Notes: generated by a model not told the origin, from the sequence alone. Shown: positions 34,990 to 43,129, counted from the first letter of the stretch. The stretch is DNA of 58,555 bases from Streptomyces griseoaurantiacus (GCA_014656015.1 BNBP01000043.1:1-58555); one strand, 5' to 3'. A program made the numbers and translations.

Positions 34990-36159
34990 ATGGCATACCT
35001 CGACCACGCCGCGACCACCCCGATGCTCCCCGAGGCGGCGGCCGCGCTGACCGACCGGCTCGGCGTCACCGGCAACGCGTCCTCACTGCACGCGGCCGGC
35101 CGCAGGGCCCGCCGTACGGTCGAGGAGTCCCGCGAGTCCCTCGCCGAGGCCCTCGGCGCCCGCCCCAGCGAGATCGTCTTCACCGCCGGCGGCACCGAGG
35201 CCGACAACCTCGCCGTCAAGGGCCTGTACTGGTCCCGCCGGGCCGCCGACCCCCGCCGCACCCGCGTCCTCGCCAGCCCCGTCGAGCACCACGCCGTCCT
35301 GGACGCCGTCCACTGGCTCGGCGAGCACGAGGGCGCCACCGTCGAGTACCTCCCCGTGGACAGGTGCGGCAGGGTGCATCCCGAGGCGCTGCGCGAGGCC
35401 CTCGCCCGCGATCCCGAGGGCGTGGCCCTGGTCACGGTCATGTGGGCCAACAACGAGATCGGGACGCTCTTCCCTGTCCCCGAACTGGCAGCCGTGGCCC
35501 GGGAGTTCGGGGTTCCGCTGCACGCGGACGCGGTCCAGGCCTTCGGGCAGGTCCCGGTCGACTTCGCCGCCTCCGGGCTCGCCGCGATGACCGTCTCCGG
35601 ACACAAGATCGGCGGCCCCTACGGCATCGGCGCGCTGGTCCTCGGCCGCGACCAGGAACCCGTGCCCGTGCTGCACGGCGGCGGCCAGGAGCGGCACGTG
35701 CGCTCCGGAACGCTCGACGTCCCCGCCATCGCCTCCTTCGCGGTCGCGGGCCGGCTCGCCGCCGAGCGGCGCGAGCGTTTCGCCCGGGAGGTCGGCGCCC
35801 TGCGGGACGACCTCGTCGAGGCCGTCCGCGCTGCCGTCCCCGACGCGATCCTCGGCGGGGACCCCTCCCCGGAGGGACGGCTCCCCGCCAACGCGCACTT
35901 CACCTTCCCCGGCTGCGAGGGCGACTCCCTGCTGCTCCTGCTCGACGCCCAGGGCATCGAATGCTCCACCGGCTCCGCGTGCACGGCGGGCGTCGCCCAG
36001 CCCAGCCACGTCCTCCTCGCCACCGGCGCCGACCCGGACCTCGCCCGCGGCACCCTCCGCTTCTCCCTCGGCCACACCTCCACCGCCGCCGACGTGGAGG
36101 CGGTCGCCAAGGCGATCGGACCGGCGGTGGAACGCGCCCGCACGGCGGGCCTGACCTGA
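34990..36159 (+). CDS. Cysteine desulfurase (NifS/IscS type)
   Basis: A 389-aa PLP enzyme that takes sulfur from cysteine as a persulfide. MAYLDHAATTPMLPEA is the classic N-terminus; Lys206 in VSGHKIGGPYGIG binds PLP; the catalytic cysteine loop is CSTGSACTAG. No iscU or suf genes are adjacent. The likely partner is MnmA 2.7 kb downstream, which needs persulfide sulfur for tRNA 2-thiouridine. TAGAAT (34974-34979) ten bases before the ATG is a good -10, so the leader is only a few bases long. Confidence 0.94.
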   Translation: MAYLDHAATTPMLPEAAAALTDRLGVTGNASSLHAAGRRARRTVEESRESLAEALGARPSEIVFTAGGTEADNLAVKGLYWSRRAADPRRTRVLASPVEHHAVLDAVHWLGEHEGATVEYLPVDRCGRVHPEALREALARDPEGVALVTVMWANNEIGTLFPVPELAAVAREFGVPLHADAVQAFGQVPVDFAASGLAAMTVSGHKIGGPYGIGALVLGRDQEPVPVLHGGGQERHVRSGTLDVPAIASFAVAGRLAAERRERFAREVGALRDDLVEAVRAAVPDAILGGDPSPEGRLPANAHFTFPGCEGDSLLLLLDAQGIECSTGSACTAGVAQPSHVLLATGADPDLARGTLRFSLGHTSTAADVEAVAKAIGPAVERARTAGLT

Positions 36160-36210
36160 CGCCGAGGCCGGCCGCGGGGTGACGCACGGGTCGGTGGCGG
36201 GGCCGGGTCC

Positions 36211-37362
36211 TTACTGGTGCCGGTGGCCGTAGGTCGTGGCGTGCTTCATCATGTCGCGCAGGTTCGCGGGTGCGTTGTAGCCGAAGGTCCGCTCGAAGGA
36301 CTGGTAGCCCTCGATCGAGGACTCGGCGCTGCGGGGCAGCATCTGCTTCGCGAAGGTGTCGAACGCCGTGTCGATGTCGGCCGGTGCGGCGACGATGGCC
36401 TGTGCGAGCTGGGCGCCGTCGTAGAGGGCCCAGTTGGCGCCGTCGCCGTCGGGCGGGGTGAGGTGGGCGGCGTCGCCGATGAGCATGATGCCCGGGACGC
36501 GGTCCCAGGTGTGTTCCAGCGGCAGTCCCCAGATCGGGCGCGCGACCGGCGTGGTCTCGCCCCGGGTGACCAGTTCGAGCAGTTCGGGCGCCCAGCCCTC
36601 GCCCAGCTGCTCGGCGACGAGCGCCAGCGCGCGCTCGCGGTCGGAGAAGTCGACCGACCGCGTCCACTCGAGCGGCTTCTTCAGCACGACGTAGGTGTGG
36701 ATCACGTCGTTCGCCTCGCGGTGTCCGAAGATCCCCCGGCCCGGCTTCATCGCCAGCATCGCACCGCTGCCGACCAGCGCGGCGCTCTTCGGGTGGTTCT
36801 TCTCGACGTCGTGGAGGAAGGTCTCGACCCACAGGGTCCCCAGGTACTCGGGCATGGCGCCGTCGAGGGCGGCCCGGACCCGCGACCAGGCCCCGTCGGC
36901 GCCGATCAGCACCTCGGCTCCGACCGAGGAGCCGTCGGCGAAGTCGATCACGTGCGGCCGGTGGCCGTCCCCGGGGGTGACCGAGGCGATCTTGTGACCC
37001 CACCGGATCGTGCCGGGGGGCAGTGACTCGATCAGTATCCTGCGCAGTTCGCCGCGCAGGACCTCGGGGTTGCTCAGTGTCCCGTCGTCGGGGATCTCGC
37101 CGACGAGTTCTCCGTCGGGGCCGAGGAACCGCATGGCCTCGGCGCCCATGTTGACGATCGAGTGGAACTCGTCCATGAGCCGGCACTGCTGGAGGGCGAC
37201 CTGGCCGTTGAAGTCGTGGATGTCGAGCTGGCCGCCCTGGGTGCGTCCGGTGGGCGATTCCTCCGCCTCGTAGACGGTCGAGGCGATGCCGTTGACGTGC
37301 AGGACGCGGGCGAGGGTGAGTCCGGCCAGTCCGGCTCCGGCGATGGCGATCGATTCGTTCAC
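36211..37362 (-). CDS. FAD-dependent monooxygenase, TetX-like
   Basis: A 383-aa class A flavoprotein hydroxylase. Rossmann GAGLAGLTLARVLHVNG (about residues 8-24), GGQLDIHDFNGQVALQ (resembling TetX GGxxDxHxxxGQxAL), the DG motif GADGAWSRVR, and the FAD-ribityl motif LIGDAAHLTPPDGDGANWAL. No membrane or C-terminal thioredoxin-like domain. Enzymes of this group hydroxylate aromatic or polyketide substrates; tetracycline inactivation is one known activity but cannot be assumed here. Divergent from, and probably repressed by, the MarR gene at 37529. Confidence 0.9.
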   Translation of the reverse strand: MNESIAIAGAGLAGLTLARVLHVNGIASTVYEAEESPTGRTQGGQLDIHDFNGQVALQQCRLMDEFHSIVNMGAEAMRFLGPDGELVGEIPDDGTLSNPEVLRGELRRILIESLPPGTIRWGHKIASVTPGDGHRPHVIDFADGSSVGAEVLIGADGAWSRVRAALDGAMPEYLGTLWVETFLHDVEKNHPKSAALVGSGAMLAMKPGRGIFGHREANDVIHTYVVLKKPLEWTRSVDFSDRERALALVAEQLGEGWAPELLELVTRGETTPVARPIWGLPLEHTWDRVPGIMLIGDAAHLTPPDGDGANWALYDGAQLAQAIVAAPADIDTAFDTFAKQMLPRSAESSIEGYQSFERTFGYNAPANLRDMMKHATTYGHRHQ

Positions 37363-37452
37363 TGTGATGACTCCTTGCGTTCCTTCGACGGTCCTCGGGC
37401 GACGGCCGGCCCGGACGGGGCCGCTGGCACGGCAGGCCCCGGACCCAGTTCC

Positions 37453-37481
37453 TTATGCCGCAAAATTATTATGCCACATAA
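37453..37481. promoter_or_regulatory. MarR operator pair
   Basis: TTATGCCACATAA (37469-37481) is a perfect TTATG/CATAA palindrome. TTATGCCGCAAAA (37453-37465) is a degenerate second copy 16 bp away. The AT-rich island in the divergent FMO/marR gap is markedly unlike the surrounding GC-rich DNA, as expected for promoter and operator. Confidence 0.75.
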
Positions 37482-37528
37482 CTATATTGGCTTGCCGTAA
37501 GGTACCGGAGGGCGTCGAGAGGTGGGTC

Positions 37529-38014
37529 ATGGCAGAGGCTGAGCCGGGTGAGGAGTACCAGCGGGTGCTGGACAGCCTCACGGCCTTCACCGCCACGCAG
37601 AAGGAACTGGCGAGGGCCTTCGCCCGCAGTGCCCGCCTGCACACCACCGACGCCGACGCCATCGTGCTGATCATCGAGGCGGAACAGCGTGGCCGGCCGC
37701 TGACGCCGGCGCGCCTCGCCGAACGCGTGGGCCTCTCGCCGGGCGCGACCTCGATCCTTCTCGGACGCCTGGAGAAGGCGGGGCACGTCGAGCGCGTACG
37801 GGAGGGCACCGACCGGCGGGTCGTGACCCTGCGCTCGACCACGGCGATCAACGCCGCCGCCGACACCTTCTTCGAGCCGCTGCATCGGCAACTCGGTCAG
37901 GCGCTGGGCGAGTTCACCACGGAACAGCTCGCCCTCGTCGTCCGGGCCGCCGGCAATCTGCGCACCGCCATGGAGACCTACCTCCGCGACTGCGAAGCGA
38001 CCCCGAAGAACTGA
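37529..38014 (+). CDS. MarR family transcriptional regulator
   Basis: A 161-aa winged-helix repressor. Recognition helix region LTPARLAERVGLSPGATSIL (about residues 59-78), wing VERVREGTDRRVVTL, and long dimer helices at both ends. ATG selected because GAGAGG lies upstream and because frames reaching further back cross the operator. It is divergent from a TetX-like monooxygenase; with MarR logic, a small aromatic ligand should release the operator and switch the oxygenase on. The two genes behave as a portable cassette. Confidence 0.92.
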   Translation: MAEAEPGEEYQRVLDSLTAFTATQKELARAFARSARLHTTDADAIVLIIEAEQRGRPLTPARLAERVGLSPGATSILLGRLEKAGHVERVREGTDRRVVTLRSTTAINAAADTFFEPLHRQLGQALGEFTTEQLALVVRAAGNLRTAMETYLRDCEATPKN

Positions 38015-38077
38015 CCCCTGGGACCGGCCGGCCGGGCGGCCGGGCGCGGCGGGGCCGCCGGCACATGGGGGCCGCCG

Positions 38078-38123
38078 CGGGGGCTCACGCCAGGGCCGTG
38101 CGGGGGCTCACGCCAAGGCCGTG
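38078..38123. repeat. 23-bp tandem duplication at the amidase stop codon
   Basis: The 23-base unit CGGGGGCTCACGCCARGGCCGTG is present twice head to tail (38078-38100, 38101-38123), with one base difference. The right copy contains the amidase stop codon and last codons; the left copy lies just beyond, so the duplication did not change the protein. Confidence 0.8.
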
Positions 38124-38806
38124 CGCGCCCTGCGCACCAGCTTCATGTAGCGGTCCCAGTCCCAGTGCCGTCCGGGATCGGTGTGGTCCGCCCCCGGCAC
38201 CTCCGCGTGGCCGATGACGTGCGTCCGGTCGACGGGCATGCCGTAGCGCGCGCAGATCGCGGCCGTCAGCCGCGCCGAGGAGGCGTACATGGCGTCGGTG
38301 AACGAGGACGCCTTCTCCACGAAGCCCTCGTGCTCTATCCCGACGCTGCGCTCGTTGTACTGGCGGTTGCCCGCGTGGAACGCCACGTCCAGCTCGCGGA
38401 TCATCTGCGCGACATGGCCGTCCCGGCGGACGACGTAGTGTGCCGCCGCCCTGTGCGAGGGGTCCTGGAAGACGTTCACCGCGCTGCGGTAGCTGCCCTG
38501 GGTGACGTGGACGACGACGCGGTCGATGCGGTAGTCGTCGGGCCGGTCCGCCCGCCGCAGATTGGCGGAGGAGGCGGCTATCCACTGGGCGCCCCGGTAG
38601 TCCACCGCGCCGTCCTCGCGCGCGTGGTCCACGCCGGGCAGCCGCCACCACAGGTGCGACAGCTCCTCCCGGGCCAGCAGGACCGTGCCCAGCGCGGCCG
38701 CCGCGCCTCCGACGAGCAGCGCGCGGCGCCCGGGACGCCGGTCGGCCTCGCCCTCCGCGGGCGCCCGGGCCTCGTGCCCCGTCTCCTCGGTGAGTTCATC
38801 CCCCAT
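38108..38806 (-). CDS. N-acetylmuramoyl-L-alanine amidase (Amidase_2)
   Basis: A 232-aa exported peptidoglycan amidase. A polar N-terminus with twin arginines (RRPGRRALLVGGAAAALG, about residues 24-41) suggests Tat or Sec export. The Amidase_2 domain has VVVHVTQGSY with the first zinc His, SAHYVV-like AAAHYVVRRDGHVAQMI, FHAGNRQYNERSVGIEHEGF and GHAEVPGADHTDPG with the last zinc His. It cuts between MurNAc and L-Ala. Start set at MGDELTEE; the frame continues far upstream only as an antisense shadow of mnmA. Confidence 0.92.
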   Translation of the reverse strand: MGDELTEETGHEARAPAEGEADRRPGRRALLVGGAAAALGTVLLAREELSHLWWRLPGVDHAREDGAVDYRGAQWIAASSANLRRADRPDDYRIDRVVVHVTQGSYRSAVNVFQDPSHRAAAHYVVRRDGHVAQMIRELDVAFHAGNRQYNERSVGIEHEGFVEKASSFTDAMYASSARLTAAICARYGMPVDRTHVIGHAEVPGADHTDPGRHWDWDRYMKLVRRARTALA

Positions 38807-38866
38807 GCTCTGATAAACGGATACTCGCGTGTTCCGGTTCCCGCGCCCCCGTACCCTGGAGGGGTT

Positions 38867-39997
38867 ATGACTGACGACACCCCGCAGACCCGCCGCCCCC
38901 TCCGTGTCCTCGCCGCCATGTCCGGCGGGGTCGACTCCGCCGTCGCCGCCGCCCGCGCCGCGGAAGCGGGCCACGACGTCACGGGCGTCCACCTCGCGCT
39001 CTCCGCGAACCCGCAGTCCTTCCGCACGGGCGCGCGGGGCTGTTGCACCATCGAGGACTCCCGGGACGCCCGCCGTGCCGCGGACGTCATCGGCATCCCC
39101 TTCTACGTCTGGGACCTCGCCGAGCGCTTCCGCGAGGACGTGGTGGAGGACTTCGTCGCCGAGTACGAGGCGGGGCGCACCCCCAACCCCTGCCTGCGCT
39201 GCAACGAGAAGATCAAGTTCGCCGCGCTGCTCGACAAGGCGCTCGCGCTCGGCTTCGACGCCGTCTGCACCGGCCACTACGCCCAGGTGATCCTGGGCGA
39301 GGACGGCACCCGCGAGCTGCACCGCGCCTCCGACATGGCCAAGGACCAGTCGTACGTCCTCGGCGTCCTGGACGAGCGCCAGCTCGCCCACGCGATGTTC
39401 CCGCTCGGCGACACGGTGACGACGAAGGAGGAGATCCGCGCGGAGGCCGAGCGCCGGGGCCTCGCCGTCGCCAAGAAGCCCGACTCGCACGACATCTGCT
39501 TCATCGCCGACGGCGACACCCAGGGCTTCCTGTCCAAGCGGCTCGGCCGGGCGGAGGGCGACATCGTCGACGAGTCCGGCACCAAGGTCGGCACCCACGA
39601 GGGCGCCTTCGGCTTCACCATCGGCCAGCGCAAGGGCCTGCGCATCGGCACCCCGGCCGCCGACGGCAAGCCGCGCTACGTCCTGGACATCTCCCCGGTG
39701 ACGAACACGGTCACGGTCGGCCCGGCCGCCGCCCTGGACGTCGACGCCCTCACCGCGGTCAAGCCCCGCTGGTGCGGCACGGCCCCCTCCGGCCCCGGCA
39801 CCTACACGGCCCAGCTCCGCGCCCACGGCGAGGAGACCGAGGTGAGCGCCGAACTCGTGGACGGTGCCCTGGAGGTCACCTTCACCACCCCCGTCCGCGG
39901 CGTCGCCCCCGGCCAGGCCGTCGTCCTCTACCAGGGCACCCGCGTGGTCGGCTCGGCCACCATCGCCTCGACGCGGCGGGCGGTCGCGGCGGTCTGA
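38867..39997 (+). CDS. mnmA: tRNA 2-thiouridine(34) synthase
   Basis: A 376-aa ATP-dependent tRNA thiolase for the wobble uridine of Lys, Glu and Gln tRNAs. The PP-loop is AMSGGVDSAVAA (about residues 17-28). Catalytic cysteines lie in NPCLRCNEKIKF and SHDICFIADGD; the C-terminal barrel includes GQRKGLRIGTP. ATG start after TGGAGGGG. Sulfur likely arrives from the cysteine desulfurase at 34990. The amidase gene between them reads away from mnmA. Confidence 0.96.
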   Translation: MTDDTPQTRRPLRVLAAMSGGVDSAVAAARAAEAGHDVTGVHLALSANPQSFRTGARGCCTIEDSRDARRAADVIGIPFYVWDLAERFREDVVEDFVAEYEAGRTPNPCLRCNEKIKFAALLDKALALGFDAVCTGHYAQVILGEDGTRELHRASDMAKDQSYVLGVLDERQLAHAMFPLGDTVTTKEEIRAEAERRGLAVAKKPDSHDICFIADGDTQGFLSKRLGRAEGDIVDESGTKVGTHEGAFGFTIGQRKGLRIGTPAADGKPRYVLDISPVTNTVTVGPAAALDVDALTAVKPRWCGTAPSGPGTYTAQLRAHGEETEVSAELVDGALEVTFTTPVRGVAPGQAVVLYQGTRVVGSATIASTRRAVAAV

Positions 39998-40030
39998 CCG
40001 CCCGGCTGCCGCCGCTCGGCCCGCGCCCCC

Positions 40031-40170
40031 GACGCCTTCACGGGGCAGGGGCTGCTGACCCTCGACGCACTCGCCGAGCGCTGGTGCGGCTGCGGCACCG
40101 GCGAGGGACCGAACGGGCCCGCCGGCAGGACCGTCTGCTTCGAACCGGCCCTCCCGCCGGGTCCGCCCGC
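40031..40170 (+). pseudogene. Remnant of an HATPase (RsbW-like) regulator gene
   Basis: One frame reads DAFTGQGLLTLDALAERW, then a Gly-rich segment and GRTVCFEPALP. This is the C-terminal signature of Streptomyces ATP-binding regulators (compare GRGLFLVDTLADRWGV and KTTWFEM in the gene at 1020). There is no N-terminal ATPase part upstream and no start, so only the 3' end survives. The rest of the 366-bp gap between mnmA and the antitoxin (39998-40366) holds no other gene. A possible TTGCGT/TAGGGT promoter lies at 40306-40332. Confidence 0.5.
40100..40157 (+). repeat. Direct repeat copy 1 flanking the toxin-antitoxin module
   Basis: A 58-bp segment identical at 56 of 58 positions to 41145-41202, with similarity continuing ~12 bp beyond after a one-base gap. 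The copies lie 1045 bp apart in the same orientation and enclose the antitoxin and PIN toxin genes. Confidence 0.9.
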
Positions 40171-40366
40171 CGGCGGGCCGGCATCCGCCCTCTCCGTCCG
40201 TCCCGCGACGGTCGCCCGTCCGCACCGCACGCCGCCCGGCCGGTTCTGCCGGAAAACGGCTTCCGGTATGCGTCTGGACCCCGGCCCGGTGATCGGTTGT
40301 TCCCGTTGCGTCCGATCCGTGCCCTATAGGGTCGGCTCCACCCACAACCCGGAGGAGTGCTTGGTG

Positions 40367-40642
40367 ATGTCGGCAGCAGACAACGCGGCGCCGCCGCCCG
40401 ACGCCCCCCAGCCGATCCAGGCTCAGGTCACGGTCTCGGGCACGATGGCGGGTGTTCTCCGTGACCTCGCAGCCCTCGACGGTCGTAGCCCCGAGGCACT
40501 GGCCATCGAATGGGCTGCGGGGAAGCTCGTGATTCCGGAGGGGACAGTCGGTGACGCGGTCGACGACTGGGGCCTTTTCGACGGCCCCCCCGACCTCGCG
40601 AGCCGGGCGCACGAGTACCTGCGGGCAGGACGTGCCGCGTGA
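40367..40642 (+). CDS. Putative antitoxin of a VapBC-like module
   Basis: A 91-aa acidic protein. IQAQVTVSGTMAGVLRDLAALDGRSPEALAIEW (shown in part: a beta strand followed by two helices, about residues 17-48) is consistent with a ribbon-helix-helix DNA-binding antitoxin. The C-terminus VDDWGLFDGPPDLASRAHEYL is the likely toxin-wrapping tail. ATG favoured, with GGAGGAG about nine bases upstream; a GTG immediately before it is possible. The stop overlaps the toxin GTG by four bases (GTGA), typical of toxin-antitoxin pairs. No close named family is recognised for the antitoxin itself. Confidence 0.75.
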   Translation: MSAADNAAPPPDAPQPIQAQVTVSGTMAGVLRDLAALDGRSPEALAIEWAAGKLVIPEGTVGDAVDDWGLFDGPPDLASRAHEYLRAGRAA

Positions 40643-41079
40643 GCGGCCCTGTCCCCTTCGCGGTGGCCGATACCAGCGTCCTGCTTGCCGCCTTCAATCG
40701 TCGTGACGACCGGCACCAGGACGGAATCGACGCCTTCGGGAGGGCCAGGATGCTGGTCCTGTCTCCTCTCGTCCTCGCCGAACTGGACTACCTCCTTCAC
40801 CAACAGGCTTCGGAGAAGGAGGCTCTGGAGGCCGTATCCCGCCTGAGGGCTCTTGTCGCCACTGGTCATGCGCGCATTCCTGCGGTGGACGGCAGACTGC
40901 TCGGCGAGGCGGAGAGCGTTCAGCGTGACTACATGGGACAGGCGATCGGTTTGACGGACGCCGTCAACGCCTGCCTCGCCTGGCGTCTCCAGCAGCCCAC
41001 GATCCTGTCGTTCGACAACCACTACCGGATCATTGCCCCCCGGCGTACGGGCGAGACGCCGTTGGATGTAAGGCCTTGA
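40639..41079 (+). CDS. PIN-domain ribonuclease toxin (VapC-like)
   Basis: A 146-aa PIN protein. The four acidic metal-binding residues of VapC nucleases are in order: Asp11 (VADTSVLL), Glu48 (LAELDYLL), Asp107 (GLTDAVNA) and Asp126 (LSFDNHYR). VapC toxins cleave specific tRNA or rRNA and are silenced by their antitoxin. GTG start overlaps the antitoxin stop. The module shows slightly less biased codon use than its neighbours and sits between two copies of a 58-bp direct repeat, which points to acquisition. Confidence 0.88.
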   Translation: MSGPVPFAVADTSVLLAAFNRRDDRHQDGIDAFGRARMLVLSPLVLAELDYLLHQQASEKEALEAVSRLRALVATGHARIPAVDGRLLGEAESVQRDYMGQAIGLTDAVNACLAWRLQQPTILSFDNHYRIIAPRRTGETPLDVRP

Positions 41080-41144
41080 GCAATGGCTGACCCATAGGCC
41101 AGGACGTGCTGCCCTGTCACATTTCCGGGGCGGGATGCGAGGTG

Positions 41145-41259
41145 GGCGAGGGACCGAACGGGCCCGCCGGCAAGGCCGTCTGCTTCGAACCGGCCCTCCC
41201 GCGGGTCCGCCGCCCGCCCCCGCGGCCTGACCCCGTAAGCCGCCGGGGGCCCGTGGCTT
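41145..41259 (+). pseudogene. Second HATPase-gene remnant and direct repeat copy 2
   Basis: 41145-41202 repeats 40100-40157. The frame reads EGPNGPAGKAVCFEPALP and continues to a TGA at 41257, the end of an HATPase-type regulator without its body. Most of the gap 41080-41486 is similar gene debris. A frame at 41375-41458 beginning VDGLQRRIAEAERDLW may be a further fragment. I see no intact gene here. Confidence 0.5.
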
Positions 41260-41486
41260 GACCGCGTGCGGCCGAAACATGCCTGGTCGGCTCCCCGGAA
41301 CCGGCAGCGGTCGACGCGTCCAGTGCCGGAACGCCGGTCCATGAGCCGGGACGACGAGGTGGGTCAGCTCAGACGTGGACGGACTGCAGCGACGTATCGC
41401 GGAGGCGGAACGCGACCTGTGGTGTGGTGCCGCGGCGCCGGGGATCTCGCCGCCGTAGGACGGGGCCCGTCCTCCCGGGGAGGGCC

Positions 41487-42044
41487 CTATCGGGGTCCTA
41501 CGCCGTGCAGGAACACGTCCAGTACGTCCTGGGCCCGGGTGTGTGCGTCCTCGCCGCCGGGGCGGACGGCGGCCTCGTGCATCAGGGCGAAGTAGATCCG
41601 CAGGACCCAGTCGGTGTCGAGATCCGGCCGGATCAGGCCCTCCTCGCAGGCACGTGAGAACGCGGTGGTCAGGCCCGTGAGGACGGCCGGGTCGAGGGTG
41701 GAGTCCTCGGTCGTCCCGTCCCCCGTGAGGTCCACCGCGAAGCGCCAGTCCACCTTCAGGGTCAGTGCCACGTCGGTCAGTTGGTGAAGCGCGACCAGCG
41801 GAGGCGCGGTCTCGGGCCTCGCCCGGGCGACGACCTCCCGCAGCCGGTCGTTGACGAGGCTGGTCAGCGCGGCCAGCAGGGCGGCGCGGGAGGCGAACCT
41901 CCGGTGCACGGTCGACCGTGCCACGCCGGCGGCGTCCGCGATCTGTTCGAGGGTCGCCTCGGGATTCCCGCGCAGCAGCCGATCGGCCGCCTCCAGGATG
42001 CGCGCCGTCGAACGCTCGGCGTCCGCCCGCAGGGCTCTAGGCAT
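41487..42044 (-). CDS. TetR/AcrR family regulator
   Basis: A 185-aa repressor. N-terminal HTH: STARILEAADRLLRGNPEAT, then LEQIADAAGVARSTVHRRFAS (about residues 12-56). The C-terminal domain is unclassified. ATG start with GAGGT upstream. Divergent from an alpha/beta hydrolase gene; the 124-bp intergenic region contains two inverted repeats, so it probably controls the hydrolase and itself. Confidence 0.9.
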   Translation of the reverse strand: MPRALRADAERSTARILEAADRLLRGNPEATLEQIADAAGVARSTVHRRFASRAALLAALTSLVNDRLREVVARARPETAPPLVALHQLTDVALTLKVDWRFAVDLTGDGTTEDSTLDPAVLTGLTTAFSRACEEGLIRPDLDTDWVLRIYFALMHEAAVRPGGEDAHTRAQDVLDVFLHGVGPR

Positions 42045-42069
42045 GTGGACCTCGGTTCACCATGCACAA

Positions 42070-42119
42070 AATGCTACACGACTGTCCCAGCATTTCCTTA
42101 ACTGCGACATGCGTGTAGC
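42070..42119. promoter_or_regulatory. Inverted repeats between tetR and hydrolase genes
   Basis: AATGCT...AGCATT (42070-42075, 42089-42094) and the perfect 8-bp pair GCTACACG...CGTGTAGC (42073-42080, 42112-42119) interlock in the divergent intergenic region. They are candidate operators for the TetR protein. Confidence 0.55.
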
Positions 42120-42168
42120 GTTTCTGGCGTCCGGGCGGATCGGCCCGGCCCCTGGCGAGAGGACTGCC

Positions 42169-43083
42169 ATGACAGTCGACGAAATCGAGTTCCCGTCCTA
42201 CGAGGGCACCTGCACCCTGCGAGGGCGCGCCTACGTTCCGGGCGGCCACGACGGCCCCGTTCCGGTGGTCGTCGCCAGCCACGGCATGGGCGACTCGGCC
42301 GACCGCCTGGTGATCGTGGCGGAGTGGCTGTGCCGTAACGGCTTCGGCGTCGTCCTGTACGACCACCGCAACTTCGGGCCCAGCGACGGCCTGCCGCGTG
42401 GAGAGTTCGACCCGGTCACCCAGTGCCGCGACATGCAGATGGCGCTTACGTACGCCCAGTCGCACCCCCGGTTCGACGCCGACAGGGTCGGGCTGTGGGG
42501 CACCAGCTTCAGCGGCGGTCACGTGCTCGCCCTGGCCGGGTACGACGACCGCGTGAAGGCGGTCGTCGCCCAGACCCCGTGGATCGCCGGCACGGTCATC
42601 GCGGAGCAGGCGATCGGCAAGGAGGGGCTCGCCTCGTTCCGCGGAATGTTCCACGAGGAGCGCCGCCGCACGCTCGAAGGGAAGCGACCCTCACGTCTCA
42701 AGCAGGTGCTGATGCCCCACGACCCCCCGGGCACCTTCGCCCTGGTGGACACCAAGGAGGGGTACGACTACGCCATCAACGGCCCCGCCGGGGTCCCCGC
42801 GCAGTGGGAGAACTCGTTCACCGCCCGGTCGTTGGAGCACGCGGTCGAGTTCGACGTCCGGTCCTACGCCGAGCGGATCGCCCCGCCGACGCTCATGATC
42901 CTCGCGGGCGGGGACCGCATGATCCCCGGTGACATGGCGCGGGCCTTCCTCGAGGAGGTCAGGGCGACCAAGAGCCTGGTGGAGATACCGGGCGCCGAGC
43001 ACCACTCCCTCTACGTCCCCGGACGCGGCTTCGAGCAGTCCATGGAGGCGGCCACCCGCTGGTTCTCCGAACACCTGGCGTGA
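42169..43083 (+). CDS. Alpha/beta hydrolase (dienelactone hydrolase/esterase-like)
   Basis: A 304-aa soluble hydrolase. Oxyanion region VVVASHGMGDSADRL, strand VVLYDHRNFGPSDG, nucleophile elbow GLWGTSFSGGH (Ser in GxSxG variant GTSFSGG), acid in LAGGDRMIPG and the catalytic His in AEHHSLYV. Long helices in the lid region (GLASFRGMFHEERRR) resemble proteins annotated as X-Pro dipeptidyl-peptidase-like or DLH. ATG start after GAGAGG. Divergent from TetR, so probably inducible by its own substrate. Confidence 0.88.
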   Translation: MTVDEIEFPSYEGTCTLRGRAYVPGGHDGPVPVVVASHGMGDSADRLVIVAEWLCRNGFGVVLYDHRNFGPSDGLPRGEFDPVTQCRDMQMALTYAQSHPRFDADRVGLWGTSFSGGHVLALAGYDDRVKAVVAQTPWIAGTVIAEQAIGKEGLASFRGMFHEERRRTLEGKRPSRLKQVLMPHDPPGTFALVDTKEGYDYAINGPAGVPAQWENSFTARSLEHAVEFDVRSYAERIAPPTLMILAGGDRMIPGDMARAFLEEVRATKSLVEIPGAEHHSLYVPGRGFEQSMEAATRWFSEHLA

Positions 43084-43091
43084 GGCTCGCC

Positions 43092-43128
43092 CCGGCCGCG
43101 CCCGGTGTGCGGGTCACCGCGCGGCCGG
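43092..43128. terminator. Terminator between convergent genes
   Basis: Perfect 10-bp arms CCGGCCGCGC (43092-43101) and GCGCGGCCGG (43119-43128), between the hydrolase and the leftward membrane-protein gene. Confidence 0.7.
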
Positions 43129-43129
43129 C

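Noticed and set aside
40130..40157. The repeat segment containing GGTTCGAA-like sequence as a tRNA 3' end or att site
   Set aside because: On neither strand is there a matching acceptor or anticodon arm, and the segment reads through as the tail of an HATPase regulator.
38108..40612. An 834-codon leftward frame covering the amidase and everything back to the antitoxin
   Set aside because: Only the part up to 38806 resembles a protein family. The remainder is an antisense shadow of mnmA with shadow-type composition (Gly/Val/Asp/Leu biased).
41375..41458. A 27-codon frame beginning VDGLQRRIAEAERDLW as a mobile-element integrase fragment
   Set aside because: It vaguely resembles the tail of Streptomyces integrases, but it is too short to support the call. 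Noted only as possible debris.
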